This document shows, piece by piece, positions 10,069 to 19,446 of a stretch of 64,000 nt of DNA. A program made the position numbers and the translations under genes. This stretch comes from Notospermus geniculatus (taxonomy: Eukaryota; Nemertea; Pilidiophora; Heteronemertea; Lineidae): the NCBI GenBank assembly GCA_002633025.1, contig NMRB01000549.1, positions 166,465 to 230,464 on the forward strand. Direction: 5' to 3'. Within the stretch, counting starts at the first letter, position 1; each line of letters opens with the position of its first letter. The notes beneath the pieces were generated by a model, which searched no databases, had not been told where the DNA came from, and saw only the letters and a program-made list of their open reading frames with translations.

Positions 10069-10292
10069 GAGGATGATTGGTTCTGCCCCGAATGTGCAGA
10101 AAAAAGGATGTGACAGAGTTCTTGAGCATTCAAGGGCTATCACTCTGGCAGAACTCCGCGATTTATCTAGAAGAAGGGCAGTGCGCTACAATGACGGCGA
10201 GGCCATCATGTCATTCTGGAAAATAGACTTGCTGCAGTTTCAGAGACGAATCCACTACAAGTACGTGGCACACGCTCACCAGTTGATTACAG
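10069..10292 (+). CDS. PHD end plus start of DUF6589 (exon B)
   Basis: An acceptor (TTTCATATTCAG) precedes the exon and a donor (ATTACAG/GTATGA) follows. The first residues, EDDWFCPECAEK, close the second PHD finger. After a run of six A, one base too few or many changes the frame. The rest then reads ELRDLSRRRAVRYNDGEA, FWKIDLLQFQRR and IHYKYVAHAHQLITG, which fits the region of DUF6589 proteins where a Gly-Asp-Gly/Trp-Lys-Asp segment is followed by an H-x-KY motif. DUF6589 occurs in many invertebrate multigene families and is thought to be transposon-related. The A-run slip is either a sequencing error or the first inactivating change. Confidence 0.55.
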
Positions 10293-10320
10293 GTATGATA
10301 TGTTTTAGACGACATTACCT

Positions 10321-10461
10321 AATCGTAAATGGTAGTCCTATAATACTAAAGTTGCAGAGATTTAACCAATCGCAAATGGTAGTCCTATAATACTTAAGTT
10401 GCAGAGATTTAACCAATCGCAAATGGTAGTCCTATAATACTAAAGTTACAGAGATTTAACC
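10321..10461. repeat. Tandem repeat, 3 x 47 bp
   Basis: Units 10321-10367, 10368-10414 and 10415-10461 start AATCG(T/C)AAATGGTAGTCC and differ at only a few positions. It sits just after the donor of exon B. Confidence 0.92.
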
Positions 10462-10895
10462 AAAAGTTCATTAAATATTCCGAGATCAGCGGTTGGCGTT
10501 TTTCGCCAGTGACGGTGATCGTACTCACATGACACATTATTAAGCCATGATATCACTTTCACTAATCTAGTCGGTAAAATAAAATGAAATTGAAATGCAG
10601 GCAGGGCGTGGAGGTACACCCTCTTCAAAAAGATAAAGGCAACTGCTGCTTGGAACCTTGATTTCCCGCAATCCCAAAGATGTGAGAAATTACATGTAGA
10701 TTTAGCTTACTTTTTCCATCCCAGTATTAGACCGAAGTGAAATTAAATAGCATTATATTTTGAAAAAAAAATTATCACGCGGAATTCGGATCTTCAGAGC
10801 ATGACCCAAAATTACAGAATTGGTCATTGAATGTCTTGGAATTTACAATTGCATGTCACAGGCTGAAAAAATTGTTACTCTACTCTGGAAAGATA
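10462..10895. other. No recognised feature
   Basis: Intronic or intergenic AT-rich sequence. No convincing frame or repeat. Confidence 0.5.
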
Positions 10896-11361
10896 AAGGT
10901 GCCTATTCATGCGAGAGTTTTCTCGCAGAAGTTGGCTCTCCGAGAGTAACTGGCACGTAGAAGGCACTCGGTGAGCAACTGTCAGAGAGTAACAGAGAAG
11001 TGTCGAAAGTTTCTCGCAAGTGCTATTTATGTCAGGTGGACGCACCCGAAACAGATTATGTCACTGAGAGTTGTTTGACTATCTGAGAGTGCTCGCAGTG
11101 AATAGAACATGTTCTATTCTGGCGAGCGACTCTCGGCAGGAATTGTAATGAGCTATCCAACGGTTGGTATGCCGGGAAATACTCTCAAGTGGAAATGCCA
11201 ACAGACAGTTGCTCTCAAGAGAAACCAGTGAAGCCTGATGAACAGGTCGTAGAGAGTGACTCTCGACATGTTCCACTCTCACATGGAATGGTCCAGGATT
11301 TTTCACTCGAGATAACCGTGCGAGAAAATCTCGGCATTTACTCTCCCTTGGATAGCACCTT
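10896..11361. mobile_element. GAGAGT-rich inverted-repeat element
   Basis: The ends AAGGTGC and GCACCTT are inverted copies, followed inward by GCGAGA-type words on both sides. The interior is saturated with GAGAGT/ACTCTC and CTCTCG words on both strands (more than fifteen), giving it a self-complementary character. It abuts the TTAA MITE at 11364. No coding sequence. Confidence 0.5.
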
Positions 11362-11363
11362 AA

Positions 11364-11744
11364 AGCAAATGGTTCGCGGGGTTTGTTTACATTTTTGGTG
11401 GTACCTCCCATAGAGAGTGAATCTAGCATCCAGGCAAAGCCGTACTCCAGTCATATGCAAAACCTGTGCAAATATGCGAACGTAAACACTGGGGACGAGG
11501 TTCCATTAAAAATTTGTAAAAATGGGTTAATGACGTTTTCAAATTCAGTCAGTCAAAATGTACATTTTGTGCAATTCACATTGATTTTGAAGCGGCGGAT
11601 TTTGCAGAATACGCCTCCGAAATTTGGCTGTCTAATGCATTTCCCATTAAACTAAAATCCTTCGTTCGCCTTTTTCTCAAAATGATGCTTGATATCGAGA
11701 TGGCGCCCCAACTGAATGTAAACAAACCCCGCGAGCCATTCGCT
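11364..11744. mobile_element. MITE with TTAA target duplication, copy 1
   Basis: TTAA at 11360-11363 and 11745-11748 flanks inverted ends AGCAAATGGTTCGCGGGG and their complement, about 30 bp long. The TTAA target is characteristic of piggyBac-type transposition. A related copy in opposite orientation lies at 34339-34729. Both copies share a 48-codon open stretch beginning CTFC; see the findings. Confidence 0.88.
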
Positions 11745-11748
11745 TTAA

Positions 11749-12183
11749 GTCTACAGAGTCCACTGTAAATCTTACTTCTATGTATTACTAATAACTTGAT
11801 ATGAAACGGACCGTGACAACGAAATATCCACCATCCACCATCCACTGGCTGACAGGATTTCCCACAATGGTTCAACTTAGGTAGCTTTAATAGTAGGAAA
11901 ATCGGTAGCAGTAACCAGACTGGGCTGTCACGATAGTTTGGTTCCCGAACTCACCGCTAGTATAGGCGCAGAAGAGATCGGTATCGGCCTCGTTTGACCT
12001 TGACCCCACACACCAAAATCGATGTATCTGAAGTCACAGAGGATAGATTGGTTCTAGGTGTAAAGGGAAAGAATGTCCCCAGGAAAACTGTCCCAGGAAC
12101 AAAAGATCCTAATCAATCGGAGGCTTAAACCAGATGGATTGTACCGGGTGTTCGTGCGTGCCTACACTGACACGGTGTGTATA
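11749..12183. other. Spacer with a MITE fragment
   Basis: At 12056-12110 there is a partial copy (GTGTAAAGGGAAAGAATGTC and on) of the MITE found complete at 12244-12413. Nothing else is recognised. Confidence 0.6.
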
Positions 12184-12184
12184 C

Positions 12185-12555
12185 CTTATCCTCGCCTCTA
12201 AGAGCACCCCTGACTAGGCCTTTGTTCCATTCTATAATTGGAGCAGGTGTAAAGGGAAAGAATGTCCCCAGGAAAAACTGTCCCAGGAACAAAAGATCCT
12301 ATTGTTACATTCGAATCTCTGACAATTGGTTTGTATACGCATGCCGCTTATTCCGTCATTCAACAATAGAAGTGGACACTTTTTACAGGGGGCACTAAAA
12401 ACCTTTACACCTGTGCTTCGTTCTTTGTTCGACCAATCAGAACGAGGAAGTTTGTTGGAACATTGTACTCACAATGACCTGGCAATGCCTAGACTTGCCT
12501 AGAAGGTGTCACTTTCTGGACATCAATGACTGATCTCTTAGAGGCGAGGATAAAG
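12185..12555. mobile_element. Element with CTTATCCTCGCCTCTAAGAG inverted ends
   Basis: The 20-bp ends at 12185-12204 and 12535-12555 are inverted copies. The core contains a younger complete MITE at 12244-12413, so this is a nested pair. Confidence 0.7.
12244..12413. mobile_element. CAGGTGTAAAGG MITE, copy 1
   Basis: The 170-bp element has perfect inverted ends CAGGTGTAAAGG and CCTTTACACCTG. An inverted copy of the whole element lies at 51216-51387, where a paralogous empty site exists. Confidence 0.85.
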
Positions 12556-12817
12556 TAGGCCTATTTTCATACTCTTTGCATGCATCCACCAAATTCTCAG
12601 CAGTATTGCCAGTATTAGGGAATTGAAAGGATCTGGACGGAAGAGGAAGATTTCCATCACGCGCGTACCCGAGCTTAATGTGCCATAACTGACTTGACCC
12701 GTTTCATAAGACGAAATTCACACTAAAATCATAGCAGATATAAGCCTATAGAAACACGGGCTCTTTAACTTTTCCTATTATTCCCAGGTACTAATTTCAT
12801 AGATTTACGTAATATAA

Positions 12818-13246
12818 ATGGAAAGAATACTAATGATAGACTCAAAAGATTATCCTGGTCAAGAAGCAAATAATTTAACAATTCAATTAGATGAGGAAGT
12901 AGAAAATGTAGAAAGTATCAGACTTATCTATACAGGAATACCTTGCACATTTTACAATATTTCAAGGGCAAGAGATAATAATACATTTGTTATTTATGAA
13001 GATCGTCGTGGAAAAAATATTATCATACCGGATGGATTTTATACATTGCCTATATTCAACAAAGAATTTAAAAATCAATTACAAACAAGAGGTATAGATA
13101 GAAATAGGATTTCGTTTGATTTATGCCCATATAATGCCAAAATACAAATTTTCTTTAGGATAGCTAGAGGGAAAAAAGCTGATGATTATAAAATTCTTAT
13201 AGACGAACATTCTAAAAAATTATTAGGGCTAGATACGTGCACGTGA
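12818..13246 (+). pseudogene. Polinton/adintovirus-type penton (minor capsid) fragment
   Basis: 142-residue frame, much richer in A and T than its surroundings from about 12720 to 13230. The start ATG (12818) has an AT-rich leader. The protein begins MERILMIDSKDYPGQ. The middle carries short beta-strand-like stretches (ESIRLIYTGIP, TFYNISRARDNNTF), an IPDGFYTLPIFNKEF segment, and an end that approaches a C-terminal motif (KKLLGLD). The order (strand, FYN, IPxGxY, short helix, ..LLG) is that of the single jelly-roll penton proteins of Polinton/Maverick elements and adintoviruses, which form capsid vertices. Sequence becomes GC-rich immediately after KKLLGLD, so the gene is cut there. No other Polinton gene is in the window. 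The assignment is by eye and remains tentative. Confidence 0.5.
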
Positions 13247-13831
13247 CTTCGTCGCGCCAAACCGCGCAATGACTTTACAAAATACAATATTTGTTTTGGC
13301 AGAAAACACCTACAATCCTGCGTGGAGGGGACGGAAACTTCTAACCGTAAACTTATACAATTTATGTCAACAAACAAGCAAGAATTCACTGTGTCGTACT
13401 CAGGTGTAAAAAGATTTTACAGACAATTTTAGACCGAAATTTACCTCGGCAGCCTAATGGTAGGCCTGCCATGCCTACCTGCATTATATGCCATTTTCGG
13501 CGCCACAAACGCTTGCAGATCTTGAAATTCAGCTCAGGTATGTAGATTTAAGATGATGGAGATTGCATTTGAACAGGTCATTTCAAAATCACGCCTTTTG
13601 ACACTTTTTTGAAATCAGACGTGCTAAAGTCTCTTGTCTTCGGGTGGCCTCGGTTAGCCACAATTGTTGTTGTAATCGCCACAAGTAAACCATTGTAAAC
13701 TTTGACTTCAACTGCCCCGTGATATCACGCTGCAGCGCGACCACGATTCCCATCATGCTCAGCGAGCAATTGTGAGGTTGCGCCACATTCGATCCACTTC
13801 CTCTTTTCACCACGGAAGTCACAGTAAAGCG
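13247..13831. other. No recognised feature
   Basis: GC content returns to background right after the penton fragment. I see no gene, repeat or RNA. Confidence 0.5.
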
Positions 13832-13835
13832 TTAA

Positions 13836-13977
13836 AGCGATGTGTCAGCTCAAAAATTTGAATGCAAAAGGGGACGAATCTTTGTTTACAAACACTCATT
13901 TCCTGCATTCTGATTGGCTGTGAGGGCAGTGTTTACAAACATCATCCTTCTGTTTACAAATCGACTGTCGATTCGCT
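13836..13977. mobile_element. Short TTAA-flanked element
   Basis: TTAA at 13832-13835 and 13978-13981 flanks ends that match only briefly (AGCGA and TCGCT). The interior has three GTTTACAAA words. It is probably a piggyBac-type MITE, but the inverted ends are short. Confidence 0.5.
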
Positions 13978-14039
13978 TTAATTACGGTACAGCGTGACGG
14001 CCCAGTCTGGTACCAATCCGCACACGAGGAAAATGCGCT

Positions 14040-15425
14040 CCGTGGATCGAATGACCTGTTTCACAATAACTTGCCATGTTTTATCTCAAATCGCTATAAT
14101 CAATACAAAAATCCTACTCGGGATAACCGGCTACGTCATAATAGGGATTTCATCATCCCAGCAAGAACCTCACAGCCCCTGCGTCGGGCTGCAATACTTA
14201 CGTCCATTAGACTATGGGACCTCTTACCGTACTCGATTCAATCCTCTTATTCACGTAACTCCTTCAAATTCCAAGTTAGAATTAAAGCACCTTTGCGGTG
14301 ATAAATACAATTTTAGTACCACAAAAATTGTTATTCCACGTACAAGTGAGATGCTTCTGAACAGAGCTCGTTGTGATCTACTGTTCAGAAGTCATCTGTA
14401 TTCACACAATTTCACAAATGTACCTGCCCCCTCCTGCCCCTGTGGCCATCGTCAGCAGTCCACCGTATATGTTTTATTCCATTGTCCACTTCTAGCCACT
14501 CAACGTGAATCATTTGTAGCCAAAATTACTGCCATCCCTAACTTTGACTTGGACTCATTTAAGGTTTATGTAAAGTGACTCGAAATCTCGAATTTTGACG
14601 CAAAAAATCTGGCTAACTGCACACTAAAATTGGAAAACAAGGCTCGGGGGCCCTAGGGAGCCGTCATAAGGAGGTGCCCCGAGCCTTATTGTCTCCATTT
14701 TAGTGCGCAGTTAGTCAGATTTTTTGCGTCAAAAATTCGAGATTTCGAGTCACTTTACATAACCCTTAATGCACGTAGTCAGTCCGAAAGAGTCCGTATC
14801 CTACTTCATGGTTCCTCAAATTACCGTCACTCGACTGTACTGGATTTGTTATCCGAAACTGCTTCTTTTATTGCTGAAGCCTGTCAAGTATTCAGTGGAT
14901 CCTAGGCTGAGTGCCCGCTGGTTACCCCGTTGGGGTGTCCTCTACCTTTTGCGCGTTCCGGATGTCGGGGCGGGGTGGCCTGCGGGCGGCTAATGTCGCC
15001 TTAAATTCGTATTACCTACAGCCCGCTCCCTCCATCATACACCACCATCACTTTGCTAGCAGGGGTAGCTACCACAACCCCCCTAAACATCATTCTCCTG
15101 ATCATTCATTCATTTTTTTCCCTCTCGTTCCTTTGCCCCTCTGTATATTGTATATTTTCTGTATATTTATTTCATTCATTTTTTTTTCATCTCATATGTT
15201 CTTTTGTCCTTCTGTTGTACATTCTCTGTATATTCATTTCATTCATTCCTTTTTCCCCTCTGATAAGTTCCATTGTCCCTCTGTATATTGTATTTTCACC
15301 CGCACTATTCTATGCACCATCAAACTCTTGTTTGTAAATTCTGTTCAGGGACCGATAATGCCTTGGCCTTGGCCCCTTGCACCTACTTCTGTACTTTATT
15401 TTGTAAACAAATAAATTACATACAT
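14040..15425 (+). mobile_element. 3' part of a non-LTR retrotransposon (RT C-terminus and 3' UTR)
   Basis: The first block reads DLFHNNLPCFISNRYNQYKN, then FIIPARTSQPL and SIRLWDLLPYSIQSS, the usual tail of CR1/Jockey-like reverse transcriptases. After a frameshift near 14270 the second block continues with RARCDLLFRSHLYSH and CPCG then HCPLLATQRE, a Cys-Cys-His-Cys-type knuckle. A TTAA MITE interrupts at 14559-14769; after it comes NARSQSERVRILLHGSSNY and a last helix ending QVFSGS. The 3' UTR (14910-15425) is pyrimidine-rich with repeated TTTCATTCATT blocks, a hairpin at about 15346-15376 (GGGACCGATAATGCC then GGCCTTGGCCCC) and an AATAAATTACATAC end. The RT core and endonuclease are missing. 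Confidence 0.82.
14563..14765. mobile_element. TTAA MITE within the retrotransposon
   Basis: Ends GGTTTATGTAAAGTGACTC and complement, arms of about 70 bp, flanked by TTAA at 14559-14562 and 14766-14769. If the MITE and one TTAA are ignored, the RT frame reads through (DSF then NARSQ). Confidence 0.9.
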
Positions 15426-15550
15426 GACCTGTTTCCCTGTAACTTAGCACAGTAGAATGCCGAATTGTGTGTCAGCAGTGGATATGAATTGACAATGCAC
15501 TGGCGTGATTGCTTACGATACATAAGGAAGTGCAGCAAATTTGTGAAAAG

Positions 15551-15728
15551 CAGGCGCGGATCCAAGGGGGGGGGCGCACCCGGCGCACGCCCCCCCCCTT
15601 TCGGCCGACAAATCTTTAAAATTGACCGTGAAATTATGAAATTTGGAGCAAATCATTGAAATTGACCGCAGATTTCAATGTATCTAGCACGGTGCGCCCC
15701 CTCTTTCCCGAAATCCTGGATCCGTCCC
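15551..15728. mobile_element. Small element with CAGGCGCGGATCC ends
   Basis: CAGGCGCGGATCCA opens and TGGATCCGTCCC closes it, followed or preceded by G and C runs. The CAGG(G/C)xxGGATCCA terminus is shared with the fragment at 54592. No coding sequence. Confidence 0.6.
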
Positions 15729-15914
15729 AGAAAAGAATCTATTAAATAAATAGCGACAATTAATGAAGTCTCCGTTGAACGTCAAAAGTAACAGTCACAT
15801 TTAAAACAAAACGATGTAACTGCACAGAAGTAGAGAAATGCATGCCATCACATATTTTCTTTGTTAAAACATGTATACACTGCCAAGCCTTTCACTGACA
15901 GGTATAAAGTAACT

Positions 15915-16078
15915 GCCTACCACCAGTGATTCGTCACCACATCATCTGGAACCGCACAGCGAATATCAAAGGAAAGGAGGCAACCAACACACGGAACTGG
16001 ACCTGGTGAATGAACATTTCAATCGCGACTTCATGGAAAATACGAAATTCCGTGGCATCGTGACACCAGCCACTGTAA
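15915..16078 (+). pseudogene. DUF6589 exon, frameshifted (continuation of 9400-10292)
   Basis: One frame reads CLPPVIRHHIIWNRTANIKG. A frame change follows GKE, and then ELDLVNEHFNRDF, ENTKFRGIVTPATVK. This matches the DUF6589 segment in which a WNR(T/F)xN(x)KG motif is followed by LDLxxExLN and a TPATVxR end. It is downstream of exon B in the same orientation, so both may be one gene with a 5.6 kb repeat-filled intron. Exact splice sites are unclear: the possible acceptors do not give the right phase with the donor at 10293. A frameshift plus poor splicing argue for a decayed copy. Confidence 0.55.
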
Positions 16079-16769
16079 AGCCATCTTGGCTACCAAGGGT
16101 TGTGACATCGTTCGCCCTCCGACTACGCTCGCACAAACCCTTGGCATCTTTTGCAGTCGTCACCTGCATTTCACTGGCTGTTCTGTTATCACCCCTCCGT
16201 TCAATATGCATTTGGTACTATCACATTTTAAGTTTTTTCAAATAGATATGTCGTTATATAGTGTTTATTGACTTTCTTATCATTTCGGAACTGCTACTTA
16301 TCCTTATTTTTAAACATTAATTGGAAGAAATCCCCGAAACCAGGAATCCCCCCATACGACTGATTGATGGAAGAGCTAATGAAATTCACGGCTTGGCAAG
16401 TACACTTGGGCTGACAATTAGCGCCGACTGGTACAATTCACTGGCTGCTTCCCATTTTTGTACACACATTCTTTCCATCAATAACAGTATTCCTTGCCTG
16501 TCGTTGCAGCAGATACAAACTCTGAATCCGGAAAATTAGGCCTTGAAATCGCGAGTCGCTCGCTGTCATGCTGTATCATTCGCCATGTTGTTTTCTGTTA
16601 CCTCGTTCCTAGTTGCCACGCAAGTAGATTGTACTACTGAAGAGTAAGTTGGTGTCATGCCAAAACCTGAAGGCGAGGTTAACGGGCAAATCTCACGAGG
16701 GCCCTGATTGGTACATTGCTTTCCCGATGTGGGTCAATACAGAAATTATATGCGAAAGCTTCCAGGGGA
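16079..16769. other. No recognised feature
   Basis: Several short plus-strand frames (16006-16245, 16321-16539) exist but none resembles a known family or continues DUF6589 convincingly. Confidence 0.45.
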
Positions 16770-16782
16770 AGTGGCGTAGTCT

Positions 16783-17058
16783 TTATGACGTAGCCAATAC
16801 ACGTGGGGTTCCAGGATGCTGTAAAGCGAGTAAAGCGGGATGTTCTGCGGCCCCAATGGTAGAAGCATTGAAAAGAACATCTTCAAATTCGTCGACGAAG
16901 CGTACAACTGGGACGGAAGCTCCGGCTCGCATTCCATCAAGGGCGGTGTCGAGTCCTTCGTTGACGAATATAAATCGGGCAATCTCTGGACCAATGTGCC
17001 AGGCCGGAAGAATAGTTCGCTGGACGTAGGCCACGAACGACCAGGCCTTTCCTCCTCT
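16783..17058 (-). CDS. Unrecognised minus-strand exon candidate
   Basis: About 92 residues from a possible acceptor (CCATATCAG, at 17059-17067) to a stop at 16783-16785. The translation (GKAWSFVAYVQRTILPAWHI, then RFIFVNEGLDTALDGM and EFEDVLFNASTIGAAEHPAL) has balanced composition with high GC at third positions, unlike nearby chance frames. An overlapping plus frame is also open, so the strand is not certain. I recognise no family. It might be a terminal exon of a host gene or a remnant of an unfamiliar element. Confidence 0.3.
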   Translation of the reverse strand, partial: RGGKAWSFVAYVQRTILPAWHIGPEIARFIFVNEGLDTALDGMRAGASVPVVRFVDEFEDVLFNASTIGAAEHPALLALQHPGTPRVLATS

Positions 17059-17702
17059 GATATGGACAAATTTAAAAAGAAAATGGCAAAACTCTCACAA
17101 GATCACGATATGTTGTGCAAAGTTACCGAGGTGAATGTCTATAGTTAGGGAATTGATGAGACAAAACGACGGCTTTTATCGCTATCCTGGAAATGACAAG
17201 ACCGCTACTACTTTTACACAGTGCAAATGCATTGCGCTACGTGAATGAATTTCTGACCGTTGCACAAGCAGTTGCGTAGGGATTCGAAAAAGTTCGTTTG
17301 TTTGTTTGTTTTTTTCTTAATAGGGAGGTTTCGCAGCCTTACGAACTACGAAAACCGAACACGAAAAGCGTAATACGTCATCAATTTTTGCGTATTTCAG
17401 TTCGTAGGTGGACGTTCGTTGTTCGTCGCCTCTTGTACAGGGGCAATTTCCATTGTGAAACTAGACCACTTTTTCGGATCGGCCGAACGCACAGTACGAA
17501 TTACGAGATCAGTAATGGTTTGTGTAAGACGTAATCATTTTATGTGTGACTAGATGTCGGATTTCATCTTTGGTAGATAGAAGGCACGAAGATTTTGCAG
17601 ATTTGTCGTGCGTTTTGCGTCGAAGAGCCAAGTCCGAACCGAACTCTTGACATTCAGAACTTCAATTCAGTCTATTCCATACAAAAAAAATTATAGTCAT
17701 AG

Positions 17703-17772
17703 ACGGGATTCGAACCGTCGACATTCTGATTTGCAGTCGACCACTCTATCCACTCAGCCAACGATCCAACTG
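17703..17772 (-). tRNA. tRNA-like unit in E1 (loop CTGCAAA)
   Basis: The minus strand has the A box TGGCTGAGTGG, an anticodon loop CTGCAAA (GCA) and the B box GGTTCGAATCC. Acceptor and anticodon stems pair poorly, so it is a decayed tRNA or SINE head whose pol III boxes remain. Confidence 0.4.
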
Positions 17773-17838
17773 ACACGATCATGATTTGTGTTCGTCATAG
17801 GCGTAGGCCTTCGAGTTAGAAAACCTTGGAACCCTACC

Positions 17839-17930
17839 ATCAAGTTCGGTGGGCGAATGGGGAAGACGGTGAAACAAAGATAACAGAGCGTGGGTTCGAT
17901 TCCTAGCTGGGTCTAGTTTTTTTTCATTCA
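17839..17930 (+). ncRNA. tRNA-like pol III unit with T8 terminator in E1
   Basis: A weak A box (TGGGCGAATGG), an intact B box GGTTCGATTCC and a run of eight T right after (17919-17926) form a compact pol III layout. It faces the unit at 17703-17772 tail to tail. Structure beyond the boxes is poor. Confidence 0.35.
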
Positions 17931-18293
17931 AAAAAGTGTTCAGCAGGAGCTCACCAGAGGATGTTGACACCTCCACAGCTCGAAGACAAATAAGATGGCG
18001 CCCCCTGGCCTATCATGTTCTGAGGCTACGTTTGAGGTGTTGGCAGGGTGTTTGATCGTGTACAGCGGGCATAAGCTCACAGCATGCTCCACTCCCGGCT
18101 CCACTTCATCTGCAGTCGCCAATTTTAGTAAAAGCGCCTTCTACGACAGCTACTGCGCATGTAACGGGCATTCGTATTTCGTATTTCGTATTTTATGCGA
18201 AACCAAAAATTTGCTTAATACGAAATACGAACTCTATTTTCGTATTTCGTGTTCGTAGTTCGTAGTTCGTCAAGTTGCGAAACCTCGCTAATA

Positions 18294-19446
18294 GTGAGGT
18301 TTCGCAAATGTGACGAAGCCTGAAGTACGAAATACGAAAGCCAACTTCATTTCCAGGACCGAATGTATTTCTGGAGATGGTTGCTGTCACAAATGTCCCT
18401 GCTGCCGGTGCGTCTTTCAACATATCATTTAAGATCGAGTGAGTTGTGGTGCACTTGATTTTTAAAATTTCCAATGTCCAATGTCAAATTTCGATATTTT
18501 CGCCATTCTCGTGATATGCAGTATCTGAATTCAGCGAAAGAGGCTATCAGACTAGAGGCGTGCATATCTAGGACTGATTCAAATACTTTTGATATACATG
18601 TAGATTATTGGAATACAGAAGCGGCATATTTTGCCTTTAATGAAAAGCTAAATTCCCTCTGTTCGAATATTAATGCACACTACTGTACATGTACCACTAG
18701 GTGAGGTCAGGTGGCCTATGACACCAAGTTTCGGCCCGATTCGATTCTCGGCTAGGCCACCCGCTGGCCAAAACCTAAAACACAAAAAGTATAATAACTC
18801 CTGAACCAACAACTGGATCATCTCCAAATTTTCGTCATAGGTGTATCTAATTAGGATACATAACATATATAACAAGTTTCTGATTGCAGATTTGGCCTAC
18901 CTTTCAAGGTCACAGAGGTCAAAGTTGTATGAAAGTAACGCACCTGTCACAGTTCGCCGTTTTTTTCAGTGAGCAACTTCATATCTTGCACAAACGTGTA
19001 TTAGCGGGGCACCTTTTAAAACTGCCGAGTTTCGGCGTGATCGGACATTCAGTATGGCCGCCAGGTGGCGTAACCTGAAAATCATCTGAGTGCTATAACT
19101 CAGGGACTTGACCCTTAGTCCTCAAAATTTGATATATACCTCCCTCTAGATGACATTTTACAGCACGTCAAATTTCGGCCTCATTTGACTTCCAATAAGG
19201 CCGCTAGGTGGCATAACCCGATTCCTCATGTGAGGAAAATGAACAGCCCCTTCCCACTCCGTATCTACGAAGTGGGTATGAAAGATATTTAATACAGACC
19301 CTAACTCTATCGTTCTAACGTCATATGCTAAGAGACGCTCTTGCAGCGGGCGAGTCGTTCCAACCATCTCCTGAAAGACACTACGTCATGGAAATGAGTC
19401 CAATTTCGTATTACGTACTTCGTGTTTCGTCATCGCGAAACCTCAC
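18294..19446. mobile_element. TA-flanked element E2 with GTGAGGTTTCGC ends
   Basis: Same family as E1: ends GTGAGGTTTCGC and GCGAAACCTCAC, TA at 18292-18293 and 19447-19448. It is only one base beyond E1's target duplication. Its interior holds a copy of the gene-poor repeat with GGTCACAGAGGTCAAAG and GGCCGCCAGGTGGC words. Its right end supplies the last base of the stop codon of the neighbouring exon. Confidence 0.87.

Larger units (their letters stand above)
17323..18288. mobile_element. TA-flanked element E1 with GGGAGGTTTCGCA ends
   Basis: Ends GGGAGGTTTCGCA and TGCGAAACCTCGC, with TA at 17321-17322 and 18289-18290. Under the ends are many TACGAA/TTCGTA words on both strands. The interior carries two tRNA-like units of opposite polarity but no transposase. 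Tc1/mariner-like by its TA target. Confidence 0.85.

Noticed and set aside
14911-15459. Three overlapping plus-strand ORFs rich in Phe, Ser, Pro and Cys
   Set aside because: They come from the pyrimidine-rich 3' UTR of the non-LTR element and read the same TTTCATTCATT repeats in different frames.
16840-17148. Plus-strand frame with Lys-rich end
   Set aside because: It overlaps the more protein-like minus frame, and its Lys-rich end looks like chance; I could not rule it out fully.
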